Shown here piece by piece: positions 54,261-61,890 of a stretch of 64,000 nucleotides of DNA (position 1 is its first letter; every line of letters begins with the position of its first letter). The notes below the pieces were generated by a model. The model had not been told where the DNA came from, ran no database searches, and saw nothing but the letters and a program-made list of their open reading frames with translations. The translations under genes were made by a program, and so were the position numbers. The DNA is from Microbulbifer elongatus (lineage in GTDB: Bacteria > Pseudomonadota > Gammaproteobacteria > Pseudomonadales > Cellvibrionaceae), in NCBI RefSeq assembly GCF_021165935.1, contig NZ_CP088953.1, positions 1,493,001 through 1,557,000 on the forward strand, given 5' to 3'.

Positions 54261-54527
54261 TTAGGCAGCCAGCTTCTTGATCTGGGCATTCAGGCGGCTC
54301 TTATGGCGAGCGGCCTTATTCTTGTGAATGATGCCCTTGTCGGCCATGCGGTCGATAACCGGCACGGCAGCCTCGTAGGCAGTCTTGGCTTTTTCCGCAT
54401 CACCTGCATCAATGGCCGCAACTACCTTTTTGATGTAGGTGCGCACCATGGAGCGCAGGCTGGCGTTGTGATTGCGGCGCTTTTCGTTCTGGCGCGCGCG
54501 TTTCTTCGCTTGGGGTGAGTTGGCCAC
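54261..54527 (-). CDS. rpsT: 30S ribosomal protein S20
   Basis: 88 residues. The start is GTG at 54527 (AGGAG seven bases before it), giving [18 protein letters not shown]20 genes often use a weak start linked to autoregulation. An in-frame upstream ATG at 54596 adds an unrelated stretch lying across the promoter and is rejected. Helical Lys/Ala-rich protein of the 16S 5' domain. Confidence 0.95.
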   Translation of the reverse strand: MANSPQAKKRARQNEKRRNHNASLRSMVRTYIKKVVAAIDAGDAEKAKTAYEAAVPVIDRMADKGIIHKNKAARHKSRLNAQIKKLAA

Positions 54528-54594
54528 CGGTTGCTCCTGTCTGGAATCTGTAAAATCTCGAACAATCGGGCCGGGGGCCCGTTTGGGACGCGAC

Positions 54595-54622
54595 ATTATC
54601 CCCAGCGTTGGTTGTTTGTCAA
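54595..54622 (-). promoter_or_regulatory. Promoter-like sequence for rpsT
   Basis: On the minus strand consensus TTGACA (54622-54617), 16-base spacer and GATAAT (54600-54595), about 70 bases upstream of the GTG start. Confidence 0.7.
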
Positions 54623-54694
54623 CCGCTTGGGGTGCCAGTTTGTGACCATCTGGGCGGGGGGATAGGCCTCAATGGCTTGCCTGATGTCAAACCC

Positions 54695-54762
54695 CGTCAT
54701 GCCGGACTTGATCCGGCATCCAGCTCCGTGGCACTGGATTCCGGGTCAAGCCCGGAATGACG
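54695..54762. repeat. Dispersed-type inverted repeat (GTCATGCCGGAC class)
   Basis: Arms 54695-54723 and 54734-54762 are complementary at 25 of 29 positions around a 10-base loop. The wording (CGTCATGCCGGACTTGATCC and CCGGGTCAAGCCCGGAATGACG-like) resembles short intergenic repeats seen in many proteobacterial genomes; this is from recall. It lies between rpsT and the kinase gene. Confidence 0.6.
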
Positions 54763-54776
54763 AAGTGGTGACTCAT

Positions 54777-54808
54777 CGTAGGGTGGATAAGCGCAGCGCA
54801 TCCACCGC
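54777..54808. repeat. Short repeat-like hairpin at kinase gene end
   Basis: GGTGGAT (54782-54788) and ATCCACC (54800-54806) pair around an inner GCGC-A-GCGC. The sequence GTAGGGTGGATAAGCGCAGC resembles another widely dispersed bacterial repeat. It abuts the kinase stop codon at 54808-54810 and has no T-run on the minus strand. Confidence 0.5.
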
Positions 54809-56868
54809 TAACGCGGCAAAACCAAGGTGAAGATGACGCCGCGCCCGTCATCGCGGTTTGCGGCCTCCAGTGTCCCCTGGTGGAAGTCTGCGATCAGGCG
54901 CGCGATATGTAATCCCAACCCCAGGTGCCCCTCCTTGCCGCCGTCATTGCGTACCGAGACCAGGGAGTCAAAGAGTTTCTGCTCAAACCCTTCCGGCAGC
55001 GGTGGCCCGTCGTTGCTGACCTGGAGTATGTATTCTCTGGCCGTCGCTTCCAGTGCAAGCCGGATTTCTGAGCTCTCCGGCGCAAAGCTCACCGCGTTGT
55101 CAGCCAGCTTGTCCAGCAATTGTGCCAGCAATTCTGGCGCGCCGTAGTAGAGCTGCGGGCCTTCCGGCGCACGCAGCGTGAAGCCGTACTGGGGGTGGGC
55201 ATCTGCGTAGCTCTGGGTCAGCAGTTGCAGCAGATCGTGGAGGTCGAACTCCTCTCGTTCCGCCTGGTTGATGCTCGCTTCCAGGTGGTTGGCGGCGGAC
55301 AGGGCATTGAGAATGGACGACAGCCGCGCGCCACCCTCGGCGGCGCGTTCGGCGTAGCGCCGGCTGTCGCTGTCCAGCTCACCTGCGCTCAGGTTGTCCA
55401 GGGACGAGCGCATCACTGCGAGCGGCGTGCGCAGCTCGTGGGAGAGTTTGCTGGCGAGGCTGCGCAGATACTGGTGATAGTGATCCAGCTCGCGCAACAG
55501 ACTGGCGAAGGCCCGGTTCAGGGCGCCCAGCTCGTCATTCAGAATTGGTCTGGGGAAGTCGCCGCGCAGGCGGCCGCTGGCGTCCACCGCCGTTTGGGCT
55601 ACCTTGTGCAACTTGCGGATCCGCCACGACAGCCAGCTGGCGTAGCCGAGCAGCAGAAGCAGTACCAGACCCGCAGCACCGGCGGTGGTCAGCCACAGTC
55701 TGCGTGCGGCGGATTCGGTAAGAGACTGCAGGGCGCTGGTAGATTGGGCAGTGATCACCCGGCCCAGTAGCGGCCGCTCGATAATATTGTCCGCGCGGGT
55801 GACCACGGGCACGCTCACTGCGCCAATACGTTCGTCGCTGGTGGCACTTGTATCCGTGGTGGGGGCGCCGAACCACTGGCTGGCAGTTTCCCGGTTCCGG
55901 GTCAGGGCCGGGGGGAGCTGACTTTCGGGTAAGGGGGGGAGCTGGCCGGTGGCGAGGACCTGGCGATAAAACCAGTCTCTCAGCCAGTTGTGGTTGTCGT
56001 CAGCAGCTGCCACAGATCGGTCCCGGTGCCAGTCGCGGCCGGTGCGGGCGAGGACGAACCCCTCCTGGTCGACCACCGTCAGCTGCAATTCCGGTCGTGC
56101 GAAGTGCTCGAGCTCCTGCTGCAGCGCCGGCAAGGGCTCCACCAATGCCCCCGGTCGGCCATCCGCGGGCAGGGTGCTGGCGATACGCTGGGGAGTGCCG
56201 CCGTCGCTGCGCACGCGATCGAGAACCCGCACCGCCAGCTCGCCATCGGTGAGGGCGAACGGCATGGCCAGTTCCAGCTGGTAGCCCCTGGGAGAGGCGG
56301 TCCAGCGCCCGCGAATGCGCAGTTCACGCTCGTACTTGCCGCGCCGCGGGTTGTACCACATGGCCTGTACCGGCCCCTGGCTGGCCACCGGCAGAATATA
56401 GTGCTGGTGCGCGGTAAACAGCTCCACGGTGTCGCCGTTGGACACCCCGGCAAGGCGCGGATCGCGGTAGCTGGGGGTCTGGTCCTGAGCCGTGAGCAGT
56501 AAATAGACCCGCTCGCCGCGTCTGCCGAGGGTGACGCGGGCCTGTGGCTTGCCCTGCAGGTCGTCGAGTACTTTCGGAGGCAGCCCCTGCGCGCGCCACT
56601 CTTCTCCGTAGCCGTCCAGTACCGGGGCCTGCGCCAGTGGATGGAGATACAGCTGGGCACCCGGTGGTCGCCCGGTGCGCCGCGGATCCGGGGCAATCAG
56701 TTCCGGGGCGCTGGCCAGGCGGGCGGCGATGGCGTTGCCGGTCGCTTCCAGTGTCTGCATCTGCCCCTGGCTCAGGGCTTCATCCACCTGGCGCAGATAC
56801 TGGCAGCCCGCCCAGGGCAGGGCGAGGGTACACAGGCTCAGTAAAACCAGCTGGCTGCGAAGCTTCAT
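54808..56868 (-). CDS. pdsS: Sortase-system sensor histidine kinase (PdsS-like)
   Basis: 686 residues from the ATG at 56868; a longer frame upstream overlaps pdsR and is rejected. N-terminal helix (about 5-20) with LPWAGCQYLRQ. A periplasmic part of roughly 400 residues follows, beginning with a CBM9-like stretch (APVLDGYGEEW). A second helix near 410-430, a HAMP-like linker, the phospho-acceptor His477 in SHELRTP, N-box Asn591 and G-box GHLGLGLH (647-654) complete it. It resembles the kinase of the proteobacterial dedicated sortase system, by recall of that family. It starts 23 bases after pdsR. No sortase gene is adjacent. Confidence 0.7.
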   Translation of the reverse strand: MKLRSQLVLLSLCTLALPWAGCQYLRQVDEALSQGQMQTLEATGNAIAARLASAPELIAPDPRRTGRPPGAQLYLHPLAQAPVLDGYGEEWRAQGLPPKVLDDLQGKPQARVTLGRRGERVYLLLTAQDQTPSYRDPRLAGVSNGDTVELFTAHQHYILPVASQGPVQAMWYNPRRGKYERELRIRGRWTASPRGYQLELAMPFALTDGELAVRVLDRVRSDGGTPQRIASTLPADGRPGALVEPLPALQQELEHFARPELQLTVVDQEGFVLARTGRDWHRDRSVAAADDNHNWLRDWFYRQVLATGQLPPLPESQLPPALTRNRETASQWFGAPTTDTSATSDERIGAVSVPVVTRADNIIERPLLGRVITAQSTSALQSLTESAARRLWLTTAGAAGLVLLLLLGYASWLSWRIRKLHKVAQTAVDASGRLRGDFPRPILNDELGALNRAFASLLRELDHYHQYLRSLASKLSHELRTPLAVMRSSLDNLSAGELDSDSRRYAERAAEGGARLSSILNALSAANHLEASINQAEREEFDLHDLLQLLTQSYADAHPQYGFTLRAPEGPQLYYGAPELLAQLLDKLADNAVSFAPESSEIRLALEATAREYILQVSNDGPPLPEGFEQKLFDSLVSVRNDGGKEGHLGLGLHIARLIADFHQGTLEAANRDDGRGVIFTLVLPR

Positions 56869-56891
56869 TTCTCGGGGAGGCCCATGAATGT

Positions 56892-57584
56892 TTACACCTG
56901 CCAGCGGTAGCCCATGCCATAGGCGGTGGCAATGGCATCGAAGTGGCTGTCGACGGTCTGGAACTTGCGGCGGATACGTTTGACGTGGGAGGTGATGGTG
57001 TTGTCGTCCAGTACCACGCGAGCGGCTTCCATCAGCTGGCTGCGGGATTTGACGTGGCCCGGGCGTTTGGCCAGGGCGTGCACGATCCAGAACTCGGTTA
57101 CCGTGAGGTCCACGGGCTCGCCTTTCCAGTGGCAATGCAGCCGCGAGACATCCAGCTGCAGGTCGCCCTGAGTGATCACCTCCTCGTCACTGCCCGTCGA
57201 TTGCATCACGCTTACCCGGCGCAGCAGGGCGCTGATGCGCGCCTGCATATGGGGCAGGGAAATATCCTTGGTCAGGTAGTCATCGGCGCCCAGGCGCAGG
57301 CCGGAAATAATATCCAGCTCGGAGTCCCGCGCGGTCAGAAACAGAATAGGCAGGGTTGGCGCCATGGCGCGCAGTTCCCGGCACAGTTCAAAGCCCCCTT
57401 CGATTTCGGCGCCCAGCCCCACATCGATCACTGCCAGATCCGGCAGGCGCTGCTGGAAGGCGGCCAGAGCGTCCGGGCGCGTATGGTACAGGTTGACCTG
57501 GTAGCCGCTGCGGCGCAGGGCGTCGCGGTAATTTTCCGCGATGGCAATTTCATCTTCGACAATGGCGATGGTGGGGCTGCTCAT
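56892..57584 (-). CDS. pdsR: OmpR-type response regulator (PdsR-like)
   Basis: 230 residues. The receiver domain has acidic D11/E12, phospho-acceptor Asp54 (VIDVG), Thr84 and Lys106. The C-terminal winged helix spans about residues 130-230 (LTVTEFWIVHALAKRPGHVKS, ending YGMGYRWQV). Cognate regulator of the kinase that follows 23 bases later. The ribosome binding site before ATG 57584 is weak. A possible promoter is TTGCCT (57672-57667) and CATGAT (57649-57644), 17-base spacing. Confidence 0.78.
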   Translation of the reverse strand: MSSPTIAIVEDEIAIAENYRDALRRSGYQVNLYHTRPDALAAFQQRLPDLAVIDVGLGAEIEGGFELCRELRAMAPTLPILFLTARDSELDIISGLRLGADDYLTKDISLPHMQARISALLRRVSVMQSTGSDEEVITQGDLQLDVSRLHCHWKGEPVDLTVTEFWIVHALAKRPGHVKSRSQLMEAARVVLDDNTITSHVKRIRRKFQTVDSHFDAIATAYGMGYRWQV

Positions 57585-57713
57585 GGGCGTATTGTTATGA
57601 TTCCGGCCGAGAAAAAACGGATGATTGAAATTCGATGCGGAAAATCATGCCCGAAGTGTGCGAGGCAGGCAAAAGTAACTGGCGGCTTTTGGTGTGAAGC
57701 GGACCCTCAGTGT

Positions 57714-57743
57714 AAAAAAGCGCGCAGCTTTAAGATTGCGCGC
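57714..57743 (-). terminator. Terminator between pdsO and pdsR
   Basis: On the minus strand GCGCGCA (57743-57737) pairs with TGCGCGC (57726-57720) around a 10-base loop, then six T (57719-57714). It would end the pdsO transcript 95 bases after its stop and separate it from pdsR-pdsS. The remaining gap 57585-57838 holds no convincing gene. Confidence 0.75.
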
Positions 57744-57838
57744 AAGGTTACTGCTTACAGGGTTGCACTGGAGGCGCCGGTTGTCGCTTTTGCAGAGCGG
57801 GCAACCGGCACGGGGAAGCGGTTTGCCGGTATCGCGGC

Positions 57839-58549
57839 TCAGAAAGAGCCGGCGACGGTCTCCGGCATGCCGAAGTGGATGTCTACCCGGCGTTCGAGGG
57901 CATAGGCGTCCAGGTCACCTTTGCTCGCCTTGGACTGACTGGCACCCAGGGCGCGGCGTTCAATACGCTCGGGGGCTACGCCGTAGGCTTCCAGGGTACG
58001 CTGCACGCTCAGCGCGCGCTGATCGGAAAGTACATTGTTGTACCCGTCGCTGCCACGGGGATCGGAGTGGCCCTCCAGGTGTACCTGCAGCTGCGGGTGG
58101 CGGTTGAGGAAGTCGGCCATGGCAGCAACCTGCTGTTCCTGGGCTTCCTGCAGCTCGTCGTCCCCGGTGGTGAACAGCATCTGGAACTCCAGGCTTTCCA
58201 GCGCCAGTTCCTGGGCATCGTTGGCGGACAGTCGCGCCGCATCCAGCTGCTGTGCGAGGTTACCCAGTTCGGTACGGCTTTCAGTGAGTTGAGTTGCGAG
58301 CATGTCTGCCTCTTCTGCTTGCTTGATCTGTTCGCCCAGCCAGGCGCCACCGAGGGCGCCGGCGATAAATCCTACCGGGCCTCCCACGGCGGCGCCCGCA
58401 ACTGCGGCGCCGGTAAATACGGTGGCCTGCTTGGCCGGAGTCAGGGGGTCGCCCTGTAATGCTTTCTCGGTGTCAGTAGCGGCCTCAGCGGAAGCAATAG
58501 CATTCAGAGTCAGAGTGCTTACGGTTACTGCCATCAACAACTTTTTCAT
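57839..58549 (-). CDS. pdsO: OmpA-family protein (PdsO-like)
   Basis: 236 residues from ATG 58549, with AAGGAA eight bases upstream. Signal peptide MKKLLMAVTVSTLTLNAIAS with likely cleavage after SAEA. A Gly-zipper hydrophobic stretch (about residues 45-72, GAAVAGAAVGG) follows, then a coiled segment and a C-terminal OmpA peptidoglycan-binding domain (LEGHSDPRGSDGYN, LSDQRALSVQRTL). The combination of Gly-zipper and OmpA domain next to this regulator-kinase pair matches the OmpA component of proteobacterial dedicated sortase systems. Such domains tether the envelope to peptidoglycan. No sortase or target gene lies upstream. Confidence 0.72.
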   Translation of the reverse strand: MKKLLMAVTVSTLTLNAIASAEAATDTEKALQGDPLTPAKQATVFTGAAVAGAAVGGPVGFIAGALGGAWLGEQIKQAEEADMLATQLTESRTELGNLAQQLDAARLSANDAQELALESLEFQMLFTTGDDELQEAQEQQVAAMADFLNRHPQLQVHLEGHSDPRGSDGYNNVLSDQRALSVQRTLEAYGVAPERIERRALGASQSKASKGDLDAYALERRVDIHFGMPETVAGSF

Positions 58550-58746
58550 GATCGTGTTCCTTGCGATTGGATTGAAATGACTGCTCTTTGTTTCCGATCG
58601 GGTGCGTTTCCCGCTTCGGTTGAGTGTCATTTAAATCCCGCAAGGAGGCACTGACGTGGCGCCTCGGGGGCAAATTCCGCAACAATTATGGCGAAATGTG
58701 GCGAGCGCCCCTGTGACTCAGTTCAGCCTCTTGGAATAAGGCGGTC

Positions 58747-58887
58747 TCAGTGCCCGCGACGCCGGTAGCGCGGATCCCGTGGCCGATCGATTCGAACCCG
58801 AACCCGCTGGGGGCGGGGCCCGATAGCGACCGCGGCGTACAGCAGTACCGCCAGGATCAGTGCAATCAATAACGCGTTGATGGTCAT
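58747..58887 (-). CDS. Small membrane protein, 46 residues
   Basis: ATG at 58887 has a strong GAGGAGAG binding site six bases upstream; TGA at 58747-58749. The product is a single hydrophobic helix (INALLIALILAVLLYAAVAIG) followed by an Arg-rich tail (RVRVRIDRPRDPRYRRRGH). I do not recognise the family. Helix plus basic tail implies the C-terminus stays in the cytoplasm. It lies 197 bases upstream of pdsO on the same strand. A possible -10 TATACT is at 58947-58942 without a clear -35. Confidence 0.55.
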   Translation of the reverse strand: MTINALLIALILAVLLYAAVAIGPRPQRVRVRIDRPRDPRYRRRGH

Positions 58888-59083
58888 TCCGTCTCTCCTC
58901 TATTGCTACTACTCCCTGTAGCGCGCCAACTGCTTAACCTGAGTATAGTTCCCTCTTGCGCCAAACGTAGGGCGCCTTTTCGAACACAGGAAGGGTTCCC
59001 GTCTCAGACCAGATGGCCGAGAAAGTGGATTGCGGTAGACTTGCCGGCCATTATGTAGTGATCACCAAGCAGGAATCAGGGAA

Positions 59084-60730
59084 GTGGCAGGATCTTCGCC
59101 AAACCAGACGCCGAATCCCCAGTCGGAGACCTCCGCGCAGGCACCGCAGGCTCAAAAAGATAGTCCGCAGCGGGGGTTGTTGCGCGGAACCTCGGTGGTG
59201 GGTGGTGCCACTTTGTTATCGCGGGTCATGGGGCTGGCGCGGGATATCGTATTTGCACGCCTCACTGGCGCCAGCGATGCCGCGGACGCGTTTTTCGTGG
59301 CGTTCAAGATCCCCAACTTTTTCCGTCGACTGTTTGCCGAAGGTGCGTTTTCCCAGGCGTTCGTGCCGGTGCTGGCGGAGTATCGGCAGAACGGCGGGAT
59401 TGCGGCAGTGCGCGAGCTGAATGACCGCGTGGCCGGTGCACTCGGTGGCACGCTGTTGCTGGTGACCCTGTTCGGTGTGCTGTGCGCGCCCCTGGTCACG
59501 GGAATATTCGCCTTCGGCTGGTGGTGGGGCGGCAATGAGCCGGAAAAATTCGCCCTCGCCACAGAAATGTTGCGGATTACCTTTCCCTATCTGATGCTGA
59601 TCTCGCTCACCGGCTTTGCCGGGGCCATGTTGAACAGCTTCGATCGCTTCGCCATTCCGGCGTTGACCCCGGTGCTGCTCAATCTGGTGTTGATCGGTGC
59701 GGCGACCATCGCCGCGGGCTGGTTCGAGCCCCCGGTTATGGCGCTGGCCTGGGGGGTATTGGCGGCCGGGGTGGTGCAGCTGTTATTCCAGATCCCGTTT
59801 CTGGTGCAGCAGGGACTGCTGCCGCGACCAAAGTGGGACTGGCAGTATCCCGGAGTGCGCAAGATCCTGCGGTTGATGGCCCCCGCCATCTTTGGCGTGT
59901 CCGTCACCCAGATCAGCCTGGTGCTGGATACGGTGCTGGCGTCCTTTCTACCTACCGGGTCGGTAACCTGGCTGTATTTCTCCGATCGTCTCGTCGAGCT
60001 GCCGCTGGGGGTGTTCGGGGTGGCTGTGGCCACCGTGATCCTGCCCAACCTCTCCCGCCAGCATGCGGGAGGGGATCCGCAGAAGTTCCGCCACACCATT
60101 GACTGGGCCCTGCGCAGTGTCACCCTGATTGCCCTGCCTGCGGCGGTGGCACTGTTTGTGCTGGCCGAGCCGCTGCTGACGGTACTGTTCCAGTACGGCA
60201 ACATGACCCCGAGAGATATGGACATGGCAGCCTGGTCGCTGCGCGCCTATACCTTTGGGCTGCTTTCGTTCATGCTGATCAAGGTGTTGGCGCCGGGGTA
60301 TTTTGCCCGCCAGGATACGGCGACACCGGTCAAGTTTGGCCTGATAGCCATCGCCTCGAAGATGGTGCTGAGCTTTCTGTTCGTGATCCCGCTCAACTAC
60401 TACTTCCAGCTTGGTCATATGGGGCTCGCGGCGGCCACCGCCGGGCAGGCGGCGATCAACGCGTTTCTGCTCTACCGCGGATTGCGGCAGGGTGGTGTGT
60501 ACGCACCGGAAGCCGGGTGGCGCGGATTTCTGGTGCGACTGATACTGGCCAATCTGGCGATGGCGGCGGTGCTGCTGGGGATTCTGCACTATTGGCCCGA
60601 GTGGCATCTGTGGTCCTGGTGGGAGCGTGCCCTGCGGATGGCGGCGCTGGTTGCGGCAGGCGCGGGCACTTACGGATTGATACTGGCGGCCAGTGGCCTG
60701 CGACCGCGGCACTTTCGCGCGGCTTCCTGA
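59084..60730 (+). CDS. murJ: Lipid II flippase MurJ
   Basis: 548-residue inner-membrane protein of the MOP superfamily with about 14 helices. The N-terminal cytoplasmic tail is Pro/Gln-rich. Conserved segments include LSRVMGLARDIVFAR, AFFVAFKIPNFFRRLFAEG and AFSQAFVPVL. It moves the peptidoglycan precursor across the membrane. The GTG start at 59084 gives the longest sensible N-terminus; a later start is possible. murJ-ribF-ileS is the normal gammaproteobacterial order. Confidence 0.93.
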   Translation: MAGSSPNQTPNPQSETSAQAPQAQKDSPQRGLLRGTSVVGGATLLSRVMGLARDIVFARLTGASDAADAFFVAFKIPNFFRRLFAEGAFSQAFVPVLAEYRQNGGIAAVRELNDRVAGALGGTLLLVTLFGVLCAPLVTGIFAFGWWWGGNEPEKFALATEMLRITFPYLMLISLTGFAGAMLNSFDRFAIPALTPVLLNLVLIGAATIAAGWFEPPVMALAWGVLAAGVVQLLFQIPFLVQQGLLPRPKWDWQYPGVRKILRLMAPAIFGVSVTQISLVLDTVLASFLPTGSVTWLYFSDRLVELPLGVFGVAVATVILPNLSRQHAGGDPQKFRHTIDWALRSVTLIALPAAVALFVLAEPLLTVLFQYGNMTPRDMDMAAWSLRAYTFGLLSFMLIKVLAPGYFARQDTATPVKFGLIAIASKMVLSFLFVIPLNYYFQLGHMGLAAATAGQAAINAFLLYRGLRQGGVYAPEAGWRGFLVRLILANLAMAAVLLGILHYWPEWHLWSWWERALRMAALVAAGAGTYGLILAASGLRPRHFRAAS

Positions 60731-60815
60731 GCCGCGACGGTGCCCAGATGCCATGGAAATCCGGTATACTGCGCCGCTTGATTTTGCAAGGGCGACGAAG
60801 GGTGGTGGAAACACT

Positions 60816-61793
60816 GTGACCGAGCAACGGGAGCTGATACGCGGGCTGCATAACCTGCGACCTTGCCATCGGGGCTGTGTGGCCACCATCGGCTCATTTG
60901 ACGGGGTGCATCTGGGGCATCAGGCGATCATCGCCCAGTTGCGAGCGCGCGCGGCGGAGAACAAGCTGCCTTCGGTAGCCATCGTCTTCGAGCCCCAGCC
61001 CCACGAGTACTTCTCCGGTGAAAAGGCCCCTGCCAGGCTGATGCGCTTCAAGGAGAAAGTGCTGGCGCTGTTCGGGGCCGGTGTGGGCCGGGTGCTGTGC
61101 CTGCAGTTCAACGAGCGCCTGCGCAATTTGAGCGCGGAAGCGTTTATCCGGCAGGTGCTGGTCGACGGGCTTGGTGTGCGCCATCTGGTGGTGGGCGACG
61201 ATTTTCGCTTCGGCTGTGATCGCAGCGGCGATTACGCATTCCTGCAAAAGGCCGGTGCCGAATCGGGCTTTACCGTGGAAGATACCGCGACCCTGGAAAT
61301 CGCCGGCGAGCGGGTAAGTAGTACGCGCATCCGTGAGGCTCTGCAAAACGCGGATTTTGAACTGGCGGAACGGTTACTGGGCAAACCGTATCGGATTACC
61401 GGCCTGGTGGCCCGGGGCCGCGCGCTCGGCCGGCAGCTGGGCGCGCCCACTGCCAATGTGCGACTGCACCGCTACCGCTCGCCACTGGTGGGGGTGTATA
61501 CCGTCACCGCCAGGCGCACCGATGGCAGCCCGATGAGCGACAGTTGTATGGAAGTCGCCGGCGTTGCCAACGTGGGCTTCCGCCCAACCGTAGAGGGCGA
61601 GGGTGCGAAGCCCTTGCTGGAAGTGCACCTGTTCGACTTCAGTGGCGACCTGTACGGCCGTGAAATTGCGGTGACCTTCTGCCACAAACTGCGCGATGAA
61701 GAGAAGTTTGAGTCATTGGATATTCTCAAACAGAAAATCGCCGAAGATATTGAAAATGCAAAAGCCTGGTTTGCTGAGCGCGCATCAAGTTAA
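60816..61793 (+). CDS. ribF: Bifunctional riboflavin kinase / FAD synthetase
   Basis: 325 residues from GTG 60816 with GGTGG upstream; an in-frame ATG at 60693 overlaps murJ and is rejected. The N-terminal FMN adenylyltransferase has TIGSFDGVHLGHQ and VSSTRIREAL. The C-terminal riboflavin kinase domain starts near residue 185 (ITGLVARGRALGRQLGAPTAN). It makes FMN and FAD. Between murJ and ileS as usual. Confidence 0.95.
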   Translation: MTEQRELIRGLHNLRPCHRGCVATIGSFDGVHLGHQAIIAQLRARAAENKLPSVAIVFEPQPHEYFSGEKAPARLMRFKEKVLALFGAGVGRVLCLQFNERLRNLSAEAFIRQVLVDGLGVRHLVVGDDFRFGCDRSGDYAFLQKAGAESGFTVEDTATLEIAGERVSSTRIREALQNADFELAERLLGKPYRITGLVARGRALGRQLGAPTANVRLHRYRSPLVGVYTVTARRTDGSPMSDSCMEVAGVANVGFRPTVEGEGAKPLLEVHLFDFSGDLYGREIAVTFCHKLRDEEKFESLDILKQKIAEDIENAKAWFAERASS

Positions 61794-61890
61794 GCCCGAG
61801 TAAATCAGGACAAGCGAAACCATTGACCCTTCGCATCCGTCGCAATCTGACGATGCAAAACTCCTGAGCTACAACTGAAGTAGATAGCCA

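Noticed and set aside
56544..57905. 453-codon + strand frame with a Cys pair near 57660 (RCGKSCPKC)
   Set aside because: Most of it is antisense to pdsR and pdsS. The Cys-containing part lies in the pdsO-pdsR gap but overlaps the clear minus-strand terminator and lacks a binding site.
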